A stretch of DNA of 64,000 bases from an uncultured Desulfomicrobiaceae bacterium (GTDB lineage: Bacteria; Desulfobacterota; Desulfovibrionia; Desulfovibrionales; Desulfomicrobiaceae), in NCBI GenBank assembly GCA_937989665.1, contig CALKRN010000009.1, positions 26,565-90,564 of the forward strand, written 5' to 3'. Positions 16,556-26,117 of the stretch are shown piece by piece. Position 1 is the first letter of the stretch. The number at the start of each line of letters is the position of its first letter. The notes beneath the pieces were generated by a model, which saw nothing but the letters and a program-made list of their open reading frames with translations, made no database searches and was not told where the DNA came from. A program made the translations under genes and the position numbers.

Positions 16556-17065
16556 TTAAGGCATGGCTTTGTTCATTTCAGCGATGATGGCCTCGGTCAG
16601 GTCCGCAGCGGGGTCCACATAGGCGACGCCACTGCCTTGCTTGTCGAGGATGGCCGTATAGCCATTTTTCTTGCCATAGGCTTGGATGACCTGCACCAGC
16701 TTCTCCATGATGGGCTTGGAGAGTTTTTGTTCCGCTTGCTGGAGCTGCGCCTGATAGGTTTGGCCCATGTCCTGAAAATCCCGTACTTTCCGCTTGAACT
16801 GGGTTTCTTTGTCGAGCTTGGCATCTTGGCTGAGCATCATGGCCTGTTTCTGCAGTTCTTCTTTCATGGAATCCAGTTCTTTTTTCTTGGCATCCAGTTT
16901 GTCTTTCATTCCCTGGAACTGGCTCTTGAGTTCATTCATTGCTCGTTTGCCTGCTTCGCATTTGGCGATCACCGCCGGAATATTGACAAAACCAATTTTT
17001 GTCTCGGCAAAAGCCTGTGACGCAATACAGCACATCCCTATGAGCAATACAAAAATACGGTACAT
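16556..17065 (-). CDS. skp: Periplasmic chaperone OmpH/Skp
   Basis: 169 residues with a signal peptide (FVLLIGMCCIASQAFA). Skp is a jellyfish-shaped trimer that carries unfolded outer-membrane proteins to the Bam complex. The helical tentacles show in the highly charged middle (SQFQGMKDKLDAKKKELDSM) and the C-terminal strand ends with a GYTAILDKQGSGVAYVDPA block typical of the family. It lies directly downstream of bamA, the usual partner arrangement. Confidence 0.94.
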   Translation of the reverse strand: MYRIFVLLIGMCCIASQAFAETKIGFVNIPAVIAKCEAGKRAMNELKSQFQGMKDKLDAKKKELDSMKEELQKQAMMLSQDAKLDKETQFKRKVRDFQDMGQTYQAQLQQAEQKLSKPIMEKLVQVIQAYGKKNGYTAILDKQGSGVAYVDPAADLTEAIIAEMNKAMP

Positions 17066-17086
17066 GAAAATCTCCTCGCAGTGCGT

Positions 17087-19765
17087 TTAGAAAAATTGTC
17101 CAACGGCAAATTCAAAGCGCCCTTTGCGCTTCTCGCCTTCGATAGCGTCCAATGGATAGCCATATTCTAGTCGCAATGGCCCCAAGGGTGAGTACCAACG
17201 GATACCTCCCCCCACACTTTTATAGAGGTCAGCATCTGGAGTTTCATCTTTATCCCAGACTTTGCCGGCATCGAAAAATACGACGCCCATGATGCCCATC
17301 TCCTTGTGGATGGGGAAAAGATACTCAATGTTGGTGAAAAAGCTCTTGTAACCGCCTTTTTCAGACCCTTCTTTATAGCCACCCAGGGCATCAAGGGCCG
17401 TGTAGCGGGGGGAGATGGTACGGGTCTCGTAGCCACGCACTGAGTTCATACCGCCAAGGAAGAAGCGTTCAAAATGCGGGACATCGCCAGAGGTGTTTTC
17501 ATGCAGGAGCCCCCCTTGGGCATGGAAGTGAAAGACCGTACTCCATAAAAGGGGAAAGTACCAGTTGGTATCGGCGATGTATTTGACGAAATCGTCATCA
17601 CCGCCGAGGGGACCACCAGAGTATTCTATGGAGAAAGAATTGGTACTTCCTTTGCTCGGATTGATTCTTCGGTCTGTTGTATCTCGGGTGATGCGTCCAT
17701 AGAGGGCACTCGCCCAGTTGTGTCCTTCGATATCTTTGATCTCTTGATCTGCGTCTGCATCGACATCTTCGATGGTGTATCGTTCTAAACGATAATTCCA
17801 GGCAAGCTGGGTATATTCTCCAAGAGGATAAGAAAAAAGAATTCTACCTCCCATACTTTGCCGGTCATAATCCCGATATTCATCAATCGTATTGTAGATG
17901 GAAAGTCCAACTCCCAAATTAGTGTCTTGGTAATGGGGGTTCCAGAAGGTTGCGGTATAATCTGCACTTTTGGAGCTGATGGTGCCTTTGAATCCCAATT
18001 GGTACCCCATGCCAAAGAGGTTACGCTCCACGATTTGGCCGGAGAAGAAGATTTTTGCATACGTCGAGTACCCTGCCCCGGCGGCAAGCATGCCAGTGGA
18101 TTTTTCCTTCACTTTGACACGGAGATCGAGGGTGTCCGGCCGGCTCGTGGGCTCGGGGGTAATCTCCACCGTCTCAAAGAAATCGAGCTTGGAGAGGCGG
18201 GCATTGGAGCGCCGCAGAAGGGCGCCGTTAAACAGGTCTCCATCGGCAAGGCGCATTTCTCGGCGGATGACGTTGTCCCGCGTCCGGGTATTGCCTTGGA
18301 TGATGACCCGGCCAATGGCCATTTTGGGCCCTTTGGTCAGGATATAGGTCACGGCCACGCTCTTGTCGGCCTCGTTGCGCTCGATGCGCACATCGGCATC
18401 GGCAAAGGCATAGCCAAAGGTGGAGTAATAGTCAGTGAGGGCGTTGAGGTCGCTGCGGATAATCGAACGATCGAGAAAGGCATTTTTCTTCGCCATGTCA
18501 TCCAGTTGGGTACGTTCGGCCAGGTCCGTGGCGTTGGTGATGATGTCGCCGCCGAAGGTCATTTGTGCCACGCGGTAGCGGTCCCCTTCTTCCACCTGGT
18601 AGGTAACAGTGATGCCAGTATCGCCGAATTCCACCTTGGGCTGTCCCACCCGGACATTGAGAAAACCGCGGTTGCCATAGTAGGCCTCGATGGCCGCGGC
18701 GTCTCGGTCGAGCATCTCCTCCCGGAGCACGCCGCTGCCGGTCATCCAAGAAAGGATGCCCCGTTCCGACAGGGCCAGTTGGTCTTTGATCTCCGAGGCC
18801 GAAAGCTGTTTGGCGCCCTGGATGACGATCTTTTCCACGTAGAGTTTTTTGCCTTCCTGGACCGTCACGGTGAGCCGGGCACGACCTGAATCTGCGGCCT
18901 GAATGCGGTAGTCCACCGCCGCCGTATAGTAGCCTTTTTTGCGGTAAAGTTCGCGGATCTTCGCCATATCCTCGGCCAGGACCTTGAGGTTGGCCACAGA
19001 CCCGGTCTTTGTGCTCATGGTGGCGAGGATGTCGTTGGCGCTGATGGCATCGGCGCCTTGCACGTCGATGGCTTGAATGAGCGGCTTTTCTTGGACGGTA
19101 ACCACGATGCGCTTGCCCTCGCCGTCGTCTTCGGCATCGATGTGCACATCGTCAAAATAGCCGAGCTCATAGATCCGTTTGACTTCCTGGCTCACAGCCT
19201 TGGGGTCAAAGGGGTCGCCTTTTTGGATTTTAAGCCGCAGGAGGACCACGTCGGGGTCGAGGACCGTGGTCCCGCGGACTATGATGCCGGTAATGCGGCC
19301 TGTCGCTGTGAGGCCCTCTTGGATCATGCGGGCGAGCTCTTCCACCGCCGGAAGGAGTTGGATGACCCCACCGCTTTTGGAGACCACCACTGGTCGTGGT
19401 GGTTTGGCGCCGGTGGCATCCACTACCCGCGCATCCACGCTGATGGCATCGCCCACCTGGGAAAAGGCCCCGTAGACAGCAAAGCGAGCCCCGGCGCGGC
19501 GGGCAAGATCGGCCACCACGCCGACGTCAAGGACCTGGACGCCATGGCGGGCAAGGAGGGCGTCCACCTGGTCTTGGGTAACGACACGCAGTCCCTGGGC
19601 CTTGAGGCGTTCTGCCAGCAGGCGGGGGATGTCGTCTTCCAGGGTGGTCATGGTGGGGTCCGCATAGACCGCAAAGGGTAGGACCATGATAGAATCCGTG
19701 GCCCACGCTGACGTGGCCAGGCCGAGGAGAAAAGCCAAGAAAAGAGCGATGACGTTACGTGGCAT
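17087..19765 (-). CDS. bamA: Outer membrane protein assembly factor BamA with extra N-terminal domain
   Basis: 892 residues, about 80-90 longer than E. coli BamA. After a signal peptide (IALFLAFLLGLATSAWA), residues about 23-150 form an additional domain (SIMVLPFAVYADPTMTTLED, RRAGARFAVYGAFSQVGDAI) resembling the TolB-N/CsgG/LpoB type fold. Five POTRA-like repeats follow from about residue 155 (GRITGIIVRGTTVLDPDVVL). The 16-strand barrel starts near residue 560, with the VRGY insertion-loop motif (MNSVRGYETRT) and a terminal Phe. It inserts beta-barrel proteins in the outer membrane. The barrel half is clearly AT-richer than the POTRA half. It overlaps lolD by 11 nt. Confidence 0.97.
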   Translation of the reverse strand: MPRNVIALFLAFLLGLATSAWATDSIMVLPFAVYADPTMTTLEDDIPRLLAERLKAQGLRVVTQDQVDALLARHGVQVLDVGVVADLARRAGARFAVYGAFSQVGDAISVDARVVDATGAKPPRPVVVSKSGGVIQLLPAVEELARMIQEGLTATGRITGIIVRGTTVLDPDVVLLRLKIQKGDPFDPKAVSQEVKRIYELGYFDDVHIDAEDDGEGKRIVVTVQEKPLIQAIDVQGADAISANDILATMSTKTGSVANLKVLAEDMAKIRELYRKKGYYTAAVDYRIQAADSGRARLTVTVQEGKKLYVEKIVIQGAKQLSASEIKDQLALSERGILSWMTGSGVLREEMLDRDAAAIEAYYGNRGFLNVRVGQPKVEFGDTGITVTYQVEEGDRYRVAQMTFGGDIITNATDLAERTQLDDMAKKNAFLDRSIIRSDLNALTDYYSTFGYAFADADVRIERNEADKSVAVTYILTKGPKMAIGRVIIQGNTRTRDNVIRREMRLADGDLFNGALLRRSNARLSKLDFFETVEITPEPTSRPDTLDLRVKVKEKSTGMLAAGAGYSTYAKIFFSGQIVERNLFGMGYQLGFKGTISSKSADYTATFWNPHYQDTNLGVGLSIYNTIDEYRDYDRQSMGGRILFSYPLGEYTQLAWNYRLERYTIEDVDADADQEIKDIEGHNWASALYGRITRDTTDRRINPSKGSTNSFSIEYSGGPLGGDDDFVKYIADTNWYFPLLWSTVFHFHAQGGLLHENTSGDVPHFERFFLGGMNSVRGYETRTISPRYTALDALGGYKEGSEKGGYKSFFTNIEYLFPIHKEMGIMGVVFFDAGKVWDKDETPDADLYKSVGGGIRWYSPLGPLRLEYGYPLDAIEGEKRKGRFEFAVGQFF

Positions 19766-20435
19766 AGAGTTCTCCGGCCCTCAGCTCCCAGCGCTGGTGG
19801 AGGCTGGCGGCGAGCTGGGCGTTGTGGGTGACCACAACAAGGGTCATCCCGTGACGGCGGTTGAGGTCCAGCATGAGTTCATGCACAGCAGCACCCGTAT
19901 GGGCGTCCAGGTTGCCTGTGGGTTCATCCGCAAGGAGGACTTGCGGACGTTGCACCAAGGCCCGCGCGATGGCGGCCCGTTGGCGCTCTCCCCCCGAGAG
20001 GGTGGTGACCCGATGGTGGAGGCGGCGGCCCAGTCCCACCGCCTCGAGACAGGCTTGAGCCCGTGTCATGGCTGCAGGACGGCTCATGCCAGCGATGATC
20101 GCGGGCATAGCCGCATTTTCGAGCGTTGTGAACTCCGGCAAGAGGTGGTGGAATTGGAACACGAATCCCATGGCGGCGTTGCGCAGTTGCGCCCGTTCGG
20201 CTTCGGAAAAGGACGCCATGGGCCGACCTGAAAAGATAACCTGGCCGCTTGTTGGTGTGTCGAGCCCGGCGATGAGGTGGAGGAGGGTGCTTTTGCCGGA
20301 ACCCGAGGCCCCGACAATAGCCACCGACGCCCCCTTTTGGATGGAAAGCGAGACCTCGCGCAGGACGGTGATGGTCTCTTCGCCTTGGACAAACGTTTTA
20401 CTGACCTGGTGGAGTTGGATGAGTGGTTCACTCAT
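19755..20435 (-). CDS. lolD: Lipoprotein-releasing system ATPase LolD
   Basis: 226 residues. ATPase of the LolCD(E) complex that extracts outer-membrane lipoproteins from the inner membrane. Walker [10 protein letters not shown], signature LSGGERQR, Walker [10 protein letters not shown] and the switch His in VVVTHN are all intact. The start at 20435 gives the usual length and overlaps the lolC stop by 8 nt (ATGAGTGA); the longer open frame is the antisense-like extension into lolC. Lies before bamA, so lipoprotein sorting and barrel insertion share a transcript. Confidence 0.96.
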   Translation of the reverse strand: MSEPLIQLHQVSKTFVQGEETITVLREVSLSIQKGASVAIVGASGSGKSTLLHLIAGLDTPTSGQVIFSGRPMASFSEAERAQLRNAAMGFVFQFHHLLPEFTTLENAAMPAIIAGMSRPAAMTRAQACLEAVGLGRRLHHRVTTLSGGERQRAAIARALVQRPQVLLADEPTGNLDAHTGAAVHELMLDLNRRHGMTLVVVTHNAQLAASLHQRWELRAGELYAT

Positions 20436-21687
20436 GCCGCAGGGCCTCCGTGGGATTGAGGCTAGCGGCCTGACGTGAGGGATGCAACGTGGCCAAGAAG
20501 CACAGGGCCATGGCGCATACAGCAATGGCGCCTAAATCGAGGAGGCGCAGTTCTACGGGCAGGTGATCGAGATAGTACACGTCGGCTGGCAACTTGATGA
20601 ACTGGTATCGGGTAAGGATCGCGCAGGTGCCAAGACCAAGGCCAAAACCAAGGACCGTGCCGACGAGGCCAATGATGCTGCCTTGGATCATGAAGATGCG
20701 GCGGATCTGCGCCCGCGTGGCGCCCATGGCCATAAGCACCGCAATGTCCTTGGTCTTTTCCATGACCATCATGACCAGGGTAGTGACAATGGAAAACGAA
20801 CCCACAAGGACGATCATGATCAAAATCACGGCCATGGCCGTCTTTTCGAGCTTCAGGGCCGCAAAGAGGCTGCGGTTCATTTCGATCCAATGGCGGGTAT
20901 AGAGCGGGGCCCCGCCAAGGCCAGTAGCCACCTGCGGGGCAAGGGCTTCCACGGCATGGATGTCCGCCACTTTGAGCTCGATCCCGGTGACCGTGTCTTC
21001 GTCAAGACCCAGAAGCTGCTGCGCCTGCGGGATACTCACGAACACGAGGGAGGAGTCGTATTCGTAGAGCCCCGAGGCAAAGATCCCGGTTACGGTGAAA
21101 TGGACGATCTTGGGCGTAAACCCTGCGGCCGAGCGCTTTCCACTTGGGGCGAGGATTTGGACAGTACTGCCCGTGGTAACGCCAAGGCGCCCGGCGAGCT
21201 CTTTGCCGATGACGATCCCTGGATGCGGGGTGGCGGTGGCAAGCCCTTGGAGGCTCCCAGTCAGCATGTCCCGTTCCACAGAAAGGACGCTGCCGGCAGT
21301 GGCAGGGTCAATGCCGCGGATGACCACACCTTTGACACTGCCGCTGCCAGGGCTGGAGATCATGGCCTCGGCATAAAGAAAGGGCGTGGCACTCACGACC
21401 CCAGGAATTTGGGCCGCTCGGCGGGCCAAGGGCTGGTAGTTTCCCACCATGCCGTCAGCGGAGAGCACGAGCAGATGAGCGTTTACCCCTAGGATTTTTT
21501 CTCGCAAGTTGGTGCCAAAGCCGTTCATCACCCCGAGGACGACGATGAGTGCCGCAACCCCCAAGGCTACACCAAGGACTGACACGAGGGAGATGACCGA
21601 GATAAAGGTCTGTTGGCGCTTTGCCAGGAGATAGCGCACCGCCACCAGCGTTTCGAAACCGAGGCGCGAGGCAAAGGGAAAGGACAC
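20428..21687 (-). CDS. lolC: Lipoprotein-releasing system permease LolC/LolE type
   Basis: 419 residues. FtsX/MacB-type inner-membrane permease with four transmembrane helices: one near residues 25-50 (TFISVISLVSVLGVALGVAA) and three in the C-terminal third (MAVILIMIVLVGSFSIVTTL and later). A large periplasmic domain lies between. C-terminal segment reads LHPSRQAASLNPTEALR, typical of the family. Only one permease gene accompanies lolD, as in lineages that use a homodimeric LolF-like arrangement. Confidence 0.94.
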   Translation of the reverse strand: MSFPFASRLGFETLVAVRYLLAKRQQTFISVISLVSVLGVALGVAALIVVLGVMNGFGTNLREKILGVNAHLLVLSADGMVGNYQPLARRAAQIPGVVSATPFLYAEAMISSPGSGSVKGVVIRGIDPATAGSVLSVERDMLTGSLQGLATATPHPGIVIGKELAGRLGVTTGSTVQILAPSGKRSAAGFTPKIVHFTVTGIFASGLYEYDSSLVFVSIPQAQQLLGLDEDTVTGIELKVADIHAVEALAPQVATGLGGAPLYTRHWIEMNRSLFAALKLEKTAMAVILIMIVLVGSFSIVTTLVMMVMEKTKDIAVLMAMGATRAQIRRIFMIQGSIIGLVGTVLGFGLGLGTCAILTRYQFIKLPADVYYLDHLPVELRLLDLGAIAVCAMALCFLATLHPSRQAASLNPTEALRHE

Positions 21688-21699
21688 GGCAGTTTCCGT

Positions 21700-23205
21700 T
21701 TAGCTGGTTTCCGGACGCAAGAGCGGGAAAAGGATGACTTCGCGGATAGAGGGCGAGTCGGTCAGGAGCATGACAAGACGGTCGATGCCAATCCCCTCGC
21801 CCGCTGCTGGGGGCATGCCGTACTCGAGGGCGCGAATATAGTCGTCGTCCATAAGATGGGCCTCATCGTCGCCTTGGCTGCGTTCGCGCACCTGCTCTTC
21901 AAAACGTTCCCGTTGGTCCACGGGGTCATTGAGCTCCGAGAAGGCATTGGCCATTTCTTGGCCGCAGATGAAGAGTTCAAACCGGTCGGTAATCTCCGGG
22001 TTGGCGTCATTTTTGCGCGAGAGCGGTGAAATGTCCGTGGGGTAGCCATAGATAAAATGCGGCTGGATAAGCCGTGGCTCCACGAGGTTGTCAAAGAGTT
22101 TGGCCTGGAGTTTGCCAAGCTTTTCGTTCTTGGCCACTGGCTCACCGAGACGTTGGACGAGTTCTTTGCACCGAGCATAGTCGGTGAATACAGTGGGGGA
22201 GACGTTGCCAATGCGCTCGAGGGATTCGTGAAAGGAGAGGCGCTGCCAGCCGTGCGCGAGATGGATTTCCTGGCCTTGGTAGATCACCGTCGTGGACCCG
22301 TTCACCGCCTGGGCCAGAGAGGCGAAGAGTTCTTCCGTGAGGTCCATGAGGTCCTCATAGGTTGCGTAGGCCCAGTAGAACTCGATCATGGTAAATTCGG
22401 GGTTGTGCTTCGTGTCAATGCCCTCATTCCGGAAATTGCGGTTGATTTCATATACCCGTTCGAAGCCGCCCACGAGCAGGCGCTTGAGATAGAGCTCCGG
22501 GGCGATGCGCAAGTACAGGTCCATGTTCAAGGCATTGTGGTGGGTGATGAACGGCCTGGCCGCCGCTCCGCCGGGAATGGGCTGCATCATGGGGGTCTCC
22601 ACTTCGAGAAACCCACGGGCATTGAGAAAGTCTCGGATAAACTGGATAATGGCCGTGCGTTTGCGGAAGATCTCCCGCGGCCGTTCGTTGACCATGAGGT
22701 CGAGGTAGCGCTGGCGGTAGCGCAACTCGACGTCTTTGAGGCCATGGAATTTCTCCGGCAAGGGCCGGATGGACTTGGTGATGAGCCGTACCGTATTGGC
22801 CTTGACGGTCAGCTCCCCTGTTTTGGTGCGAAAAAGGATCCCCTGGACGCCGACTATGTCCCCTGCTTCGAATTTTTTGAAAAGAGCATAGGCCTCAGCC
22901 CCGAGATCATCGCGTTGGACATAGACCTGGAGGCGGCCGCTGGTGTCCTGGAGGTGGAAAAAGGTCACTTTGCCAAAGGAGCGCAAGGTCATGATGCGGC
23001 CCGCAACCCCGACGGAGATGGCCGTATGCTCCAATGCCGCGGCATCCGCCTGACCGTGGGCGGCAAGAATATCCGCTACGAGATGGGTGCGCCGAAAGTC
23101 ATTGGGGTAGAGCGGGATGCCGGCGTCTCGAAGGAATTGAGCCTTTTCCTTGCGGTGGCGCAGGATTTGGGCTTCTGTGGTCGTTGACGAGGTCTCGGTA
23201 TTCAA
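21700..23205 (-). CDS. lysS: Lysyl-tRNA synthetase, class II
   Basis: 501 residues, the normal length. Charges tRNA-Lys. N-terminal OB-fold anticodon-binding domain (GRIMTLRSFGKVTFFHLQDT), then the class II core with motif 2 (FRNEG, then NPEFTMIEFYWA) and motif 3 (PAAGEGIGIDRLVMLLTDS). It is the first gene of the lysS-lolC-lolD-bamA-skp-lpx series, 12 nt before lolC, so a translation gene heads the envelope operon, as in related sulfate reducers. Confidence 0.97.
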   Translation of the reverse strand: MNTETSSTTTEAQILRHRKEKAQFLRDAGIPLYPNDFRRTHLVADILAAHGQADAAALEHTAISVGVAGRIMTLRSFGKVTFFHLQDTSGRLQVYVQRDDLGAEAYALFKKFEAGDIVGVQGILFRTKTGELTVKANTVRLITKSIRPLPEKFHGLKDVELRYRQRYLDLMVNERPREIFRKRTAIIQFIRDFLNARGFLEVETPMMQPIPGGAAARPFITHHNALNMDLYLRIAPELYLKRLLVGGFERVYEINRNFRNEGIDTKHNPEFTMIEFYWAYATYEDLMDLTEELFASLAQAVNGSTTVIYQGQEIHLAHGWQRLSFHESLERIGNVSPTVFTDYARCKELVQRLGEPVAKNEKLGKLQAKLFDNLVEPRLIQPHFIYGYPTDISPLSRKNDANPEITDRFELFICGQEMANAFSELNDPVDQRERFEEQVRERSQGDDEAHLMDDDYIRALEYGMPPAAGEGIGIDRLVMLLTDSPSIREVILFPLLRPETS

Positions 23206-23538
23206 GGGAGTGCTCCGGAAAAACAGCGAGGGTGCGCGTTGGCGAAGGGTTTTCGGCTACGGAAAAAGCCCTGGGGCGTCAAGAAAGCCGAGCGCGTGGG
23301 GAGGTGAGATTGGGAGCAAAGAGAAGGCCCCGTTGGCGGTCTGCCGCCGTGGGGTCTTGAGGGGAAAGCGAGCATATGGACGAGGGGAGAGGAGCTCCTC
23401 TTGCCTGGAGCTGCGTGGAGAGACAAAAAGCCCCTGGGGGAGCGCAGAGGGATGCCCTTGCCAAAGCCCCCCTCTTCCCGCATCCTGGTAACAACACAGG
23501 AATTCTTGAAGCCGGTTGCGGCAAAAAAGAGAGGGACG
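23206..23538. other. Divergent intergenic region, lysS / aroK
   Basis: About 330 bases with no supported gene. It has a perfect 12-bp palindrome GAGGAGCTCCTC (23389-23400) and two similar stretches, AAAAAGCCCTGGGG near 23263 and AAAAAGCCCCTGGGG near 23427. I do not see a clear promoter pair; a TTGACG hexamer on the minus strand near 23283 has no good -10 partner. Confidence 0.45.
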
Positions 23539-24186
23539 ATGTTTATCAAGAAAAAAGTTGAAATCGCTGAGCCAGAGGCCACGATGACCTTTCGCCCGGG
23601 GCAGTTTCGGCGCCCGGCCTTTTCTCTGGAGACGAAGAATATCGTCTTTGTTGGTCTGCGGGGCAGTGGCAAGACGACGGTGGGCAGGCGCGTGGCCGAG
23701 CGTCTCGGTTGCCTGGTTGTGGATACCGATGACTGGGTGGAGGAGCGCGTCGGCATGAGGATCGCCGACTTTGTGGCGGCTCATGGGTGGCCGGCTTTTC
23801 GCGAGGTGGAAGAGGAGGTCATGGTGAGGGCCTGCGCCTTGCCGGGCAAGGTGGTGGCCACCGGGGGGGGCGCCGTGCTTTCCGATCGCAATCGGGCTCT
23901 TTGGAATGCGCAGGCAGTGGTTTTCTACTTGGCGGCAGACATCCCGTTGCTCCTTGAGCGCCTTGCCCAGGGCGATGATCCCCGACGGCCTGCCCTTACG
24001 CATTTGCCTTTGGCTGAGGAGTTGGCCGTGTGTCTGCGGGAGCGCGAGCCGCTCTATATGGCGGTCATGGATCATCTTCTTCAAGCCTGTCGTTCCCCGG
24101 ATGAGCTCGTGGAAGACGTCCTCGTGGCCTTGGGTCTAGTGCCTTGGGATGGGGTGGAGCGGCAACGGCTGATGGAGCGGTGGTAG
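23539..24186 (+). CDS. aroK: Shikimate kinase
   Basis: 215 residues. Phosphorylates shikimate at the 3-hydroxyl in the chorismate pathway. P-loop GLRGSGKTT, the shikimate-binding D-T-D in VVDTDDWVEERVG, the ATGGGAV loop and a lid region with Arg (REREPLYM). The N-terminus carries about 35 residues before the P-loop, more than the minimal enzyme. I chose ATG 23539 after AGAGGGACG; ATG 23584 is an alternative. It is 30 nt upstream of hslV, so the plus-strand unit may run aroK-hslV-hslU-argB. Confidence 0.92.
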   Translation: MFIKKKVEIAEPEATMTFRPGQFRRPAFSLETKNIVFVGLRGSGKTTVGRRVAERLGCLVVDTDDWVEERVGMRIADFVAAHGWPAFREVEEEVMVRACALPGKVVATGGGAVLSDRNRALWNAQAVVFYLAADIPLLLERLAQGDDPRRPALTHLPLAEELAVCLREREPLYMAVMDHLLQACRSPDELVEDVLVALGLVPWDGVERQRLMERW

Positions 24187-24216
24187 TGTCCCATAACCGA
24201 AGTTGGAGGAGATTTC

Positions 24217-24759
24217 ATGCACGGTACGACGATCCTCGCAGTACGGGATAGCCAGTGTGTCGCTATGGGTGGCGATGGTCAGATTACCTTAGGTGGCACC
24301 ATGGCAGTGAAACATGGGGCGCGTAAGGTGCGGCGGCTTTTTCGCGATCGCGTACTGTGCGGCTTTGCCGGGGCTACGGCCGACGCCCTGACGTTGGTAG
24401 AAAAGTTCGAGGGCAAGCTTGAAGAGTTTGGCGGCAACCTCGTGCGCGCCAGTGTGGAGCTTGCCAAATTATGGCGCAGTGACCGCTACTTGCGCCGCCT
24501 TGAGGCTATGCTCCTTGTGGCCGACATGGATGCCCTTTTGGTGGTGAGCGGCCAAGGAGACGTCATTGAACCCGATGACGGCGTGGCCGCCATCGGTTCG
24601 GGCGGTGGCTATGCCCTTGCTGCGGCCCGTGCCTTGTGCCGGCACTCGAGCTTGCCCGCCGCTGAGGTGGTGCGCGCCGCCATGGCCGTGGCCGCAGAAA
24701 TTTGTGTGTACACCAATGAGCATCTCATCCTGGAAACATTGACCCGAGGCACGTCATGA
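24217..24759 (+). CDS. hslV: ATP-dependent protease peptidase subunit HslV
   Basis: 180 residues. Threonine peptidase forming the double-hexamer core of the HslUV protease. The catalytic Thr is in the N-terminal TTILAVR; here a three-residue M-H-G precedes it and must be removed, as in many non-enteric HslV proteins. The Lys in [12 protein letters not shown] and G-F-A-G-A-T-A-D loop are conserved. ATG after GGAGGAGATTTC. Overlaps hslU by 4 nt (ATGA). Confidence 0.97.
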   Translation: MHGTTILAVRDSQCVAMGGDGQITLGGTMAVKHGARKVRRLFRDRVLCGFAGATADALTLVEKFEGKLEEFGGNLVRASVELAKLWRSDRYLRRLEAMLLVADMDALLVVSGQGDVIEPDDGVAAIGSGGGYALAAARALCRHSSLPAAEVVRAAMAVAAEICVYTNEHLILETLTRGTS

Positions 24760-26105
24760 CGCAACGTTCCCTTACTCCTCGCGAGATCGTTGCCGAGCTC
24801 GACAAATACATTGTTGGTCAGGCTGAGGCCAAACGCATGGTGGCGGTGGCCTTGCGGAACCGCTGGCGCCGCCGGCAGCTCGACCCCGAGTTGGCCGAAG
24901 AGATCGCCCCAAAGAATATCCTCATGATTGGCCCCACTGGTGTGGGCAAAACCGAGATCGCCCGACGGCTGGCGAAACTCGCTGGCTCACCGTTTCTTAA
25001 GGTGGAGGCCACCAAGTTCACTGAAGTGGGCTACGTGGGGCGGGATGTGGAGTCCATTATCCGAGACCTCATGGAAATTGGGGTGGCCCTCGTGCGTCAG
25101 GAGGAGGAGGCGGTGGTGCGCGCCCGCGCCGAGGCTGCTGCCGAAGAGCGGCTCCTCGACATCCTGTTGCCTTCCCGTCCGCTGGAGGCCGCCGGGGTGG
25201 ACTATATTGGCCCGGAATCCCAAGCCGCTTCCTCGACGCGCGAAAAGCTGCGGGAGCTGTGGCGCACCGGCAAGCTTGACGATCGCCTTGTGGAGATTGA
25301 GGTGGATTCCCAGCCTCAAGTGCAGGTCATGTCCATTCCAGGAATGGAAGGCATGGAAATGCACATGCAAGATATGCTCACCAAGATGTTCCCGAAACGC
25401 AAAAAGACAAAAAAGATGCGTGTACGCCAAGCCTATGAGATGTTGGTAAACGCTGAATGTGAGCGCCTTATTGACATGGATAAGGTGTATGAGATTGCAA
25501 GAGAACGCGTCCAAGAGTCTGGAATTGTTTTCTTAGATGAGATCGATAAAATTTGTGGTACAAGTGACACAAGAGGTCGTGCCGATGTGTCCAGAGAGGG
25601 GGTACAACGCGACTTGCTTCCCATTGTCGAAGGCTCTACCGTAAGCACTAAATATGGCATGGTCCGTACAGACCATATTCTGTTCATCGCTGCCGGCGCC
25701 TTCCATCTTTCCAAACCTTCTGATCTTGTCCCTGAGCTCCAGGGCCGATTCCCCTTGCGGGTAGAGCTTGCCCCCCTCACCAAAGATGATTTTTACCGCA
25801 TCCTCTCTGAGCCCCAAAACGCCCTGACAAAGCAGTATTGTGCCCTCCTGGCCACTGAAGGAGTGCGTTTGGAATTTACCGATGATGCCCTTCATGCCAT
25901 GGCCGAGTTTGCCCAACGTATCAACGAAGAAACTGAGAATATCGGTGCACGAAGGCTCTACACCATCATGGAGACCATCGTGGCCCAGCTCTCTTTTGAG
26001 GCCCCTGAGCGGCAGGGAGAGCATGTCGTTGTGGATCGAAAGTATGTGGAAGACCGTCTCCATGGTATTTGCCAGCAGCGGGATCTTTCGCGCTACATCC
26101 TCTAG
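24756..26105 (+). CDS. hslU: ATP-dependent protease ATPase subunit HslU
   Basis: 449 residues. AAA+ unfoldase partner of HslV. Walker [10 protein letters not shown], Walker B VFLDEIDK, sensor region [15 protein letters not shown] and C-terminal YIL tail that docks into HslV. The intermediate (I) domain lies at about residues 110-235. The stretch 25435-25690, which encodes the Walker B and sensor blocks, uses AT-ending and rare codons (TTA, AGA, ACA) unlike the rest of the gene; see findings. Confidence 0.97.
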   Translation: MTQRSLTPREIVAELDKYIVGQAEAKRMVAVALRNRWRRRQLDPELAEEIAPKNILMIGPTGVGKTEIARRLAKLAGSPFLKVEATKFTEVGYVGRDVESIIRDLMEIGVALVRQEEEAVVRARAEAAAEERLLDILLPSRPLEAAGVDYIGPESQAASSTREKLRELWRTGKLDDRLVEIEVDSQPQVQVMSIPGMEGMEMHMQDMLTKMFPKRKKTKKMRVRQAYEMLVNAECERLIDMDKVYEIARERVQESGIVFLDEIDKICGTSDTRGRADVSREGVQRDLLPIVEGSTVSTKYGMVRTDHILFIAAGAFHLSKPSDLVPELQGRFPLRVELAPLTKDDFYRILSEPQNALTKQYCALLATEGVRLEFTDDALHAMAEFAQRINEETENIGARRLYTIMETIVAQLSFEAPERQGEHVVVDRKYVEDRLHGICQQRDLSRYIL

Positions 26106-26117
26106 AAAGGAGGGAAT

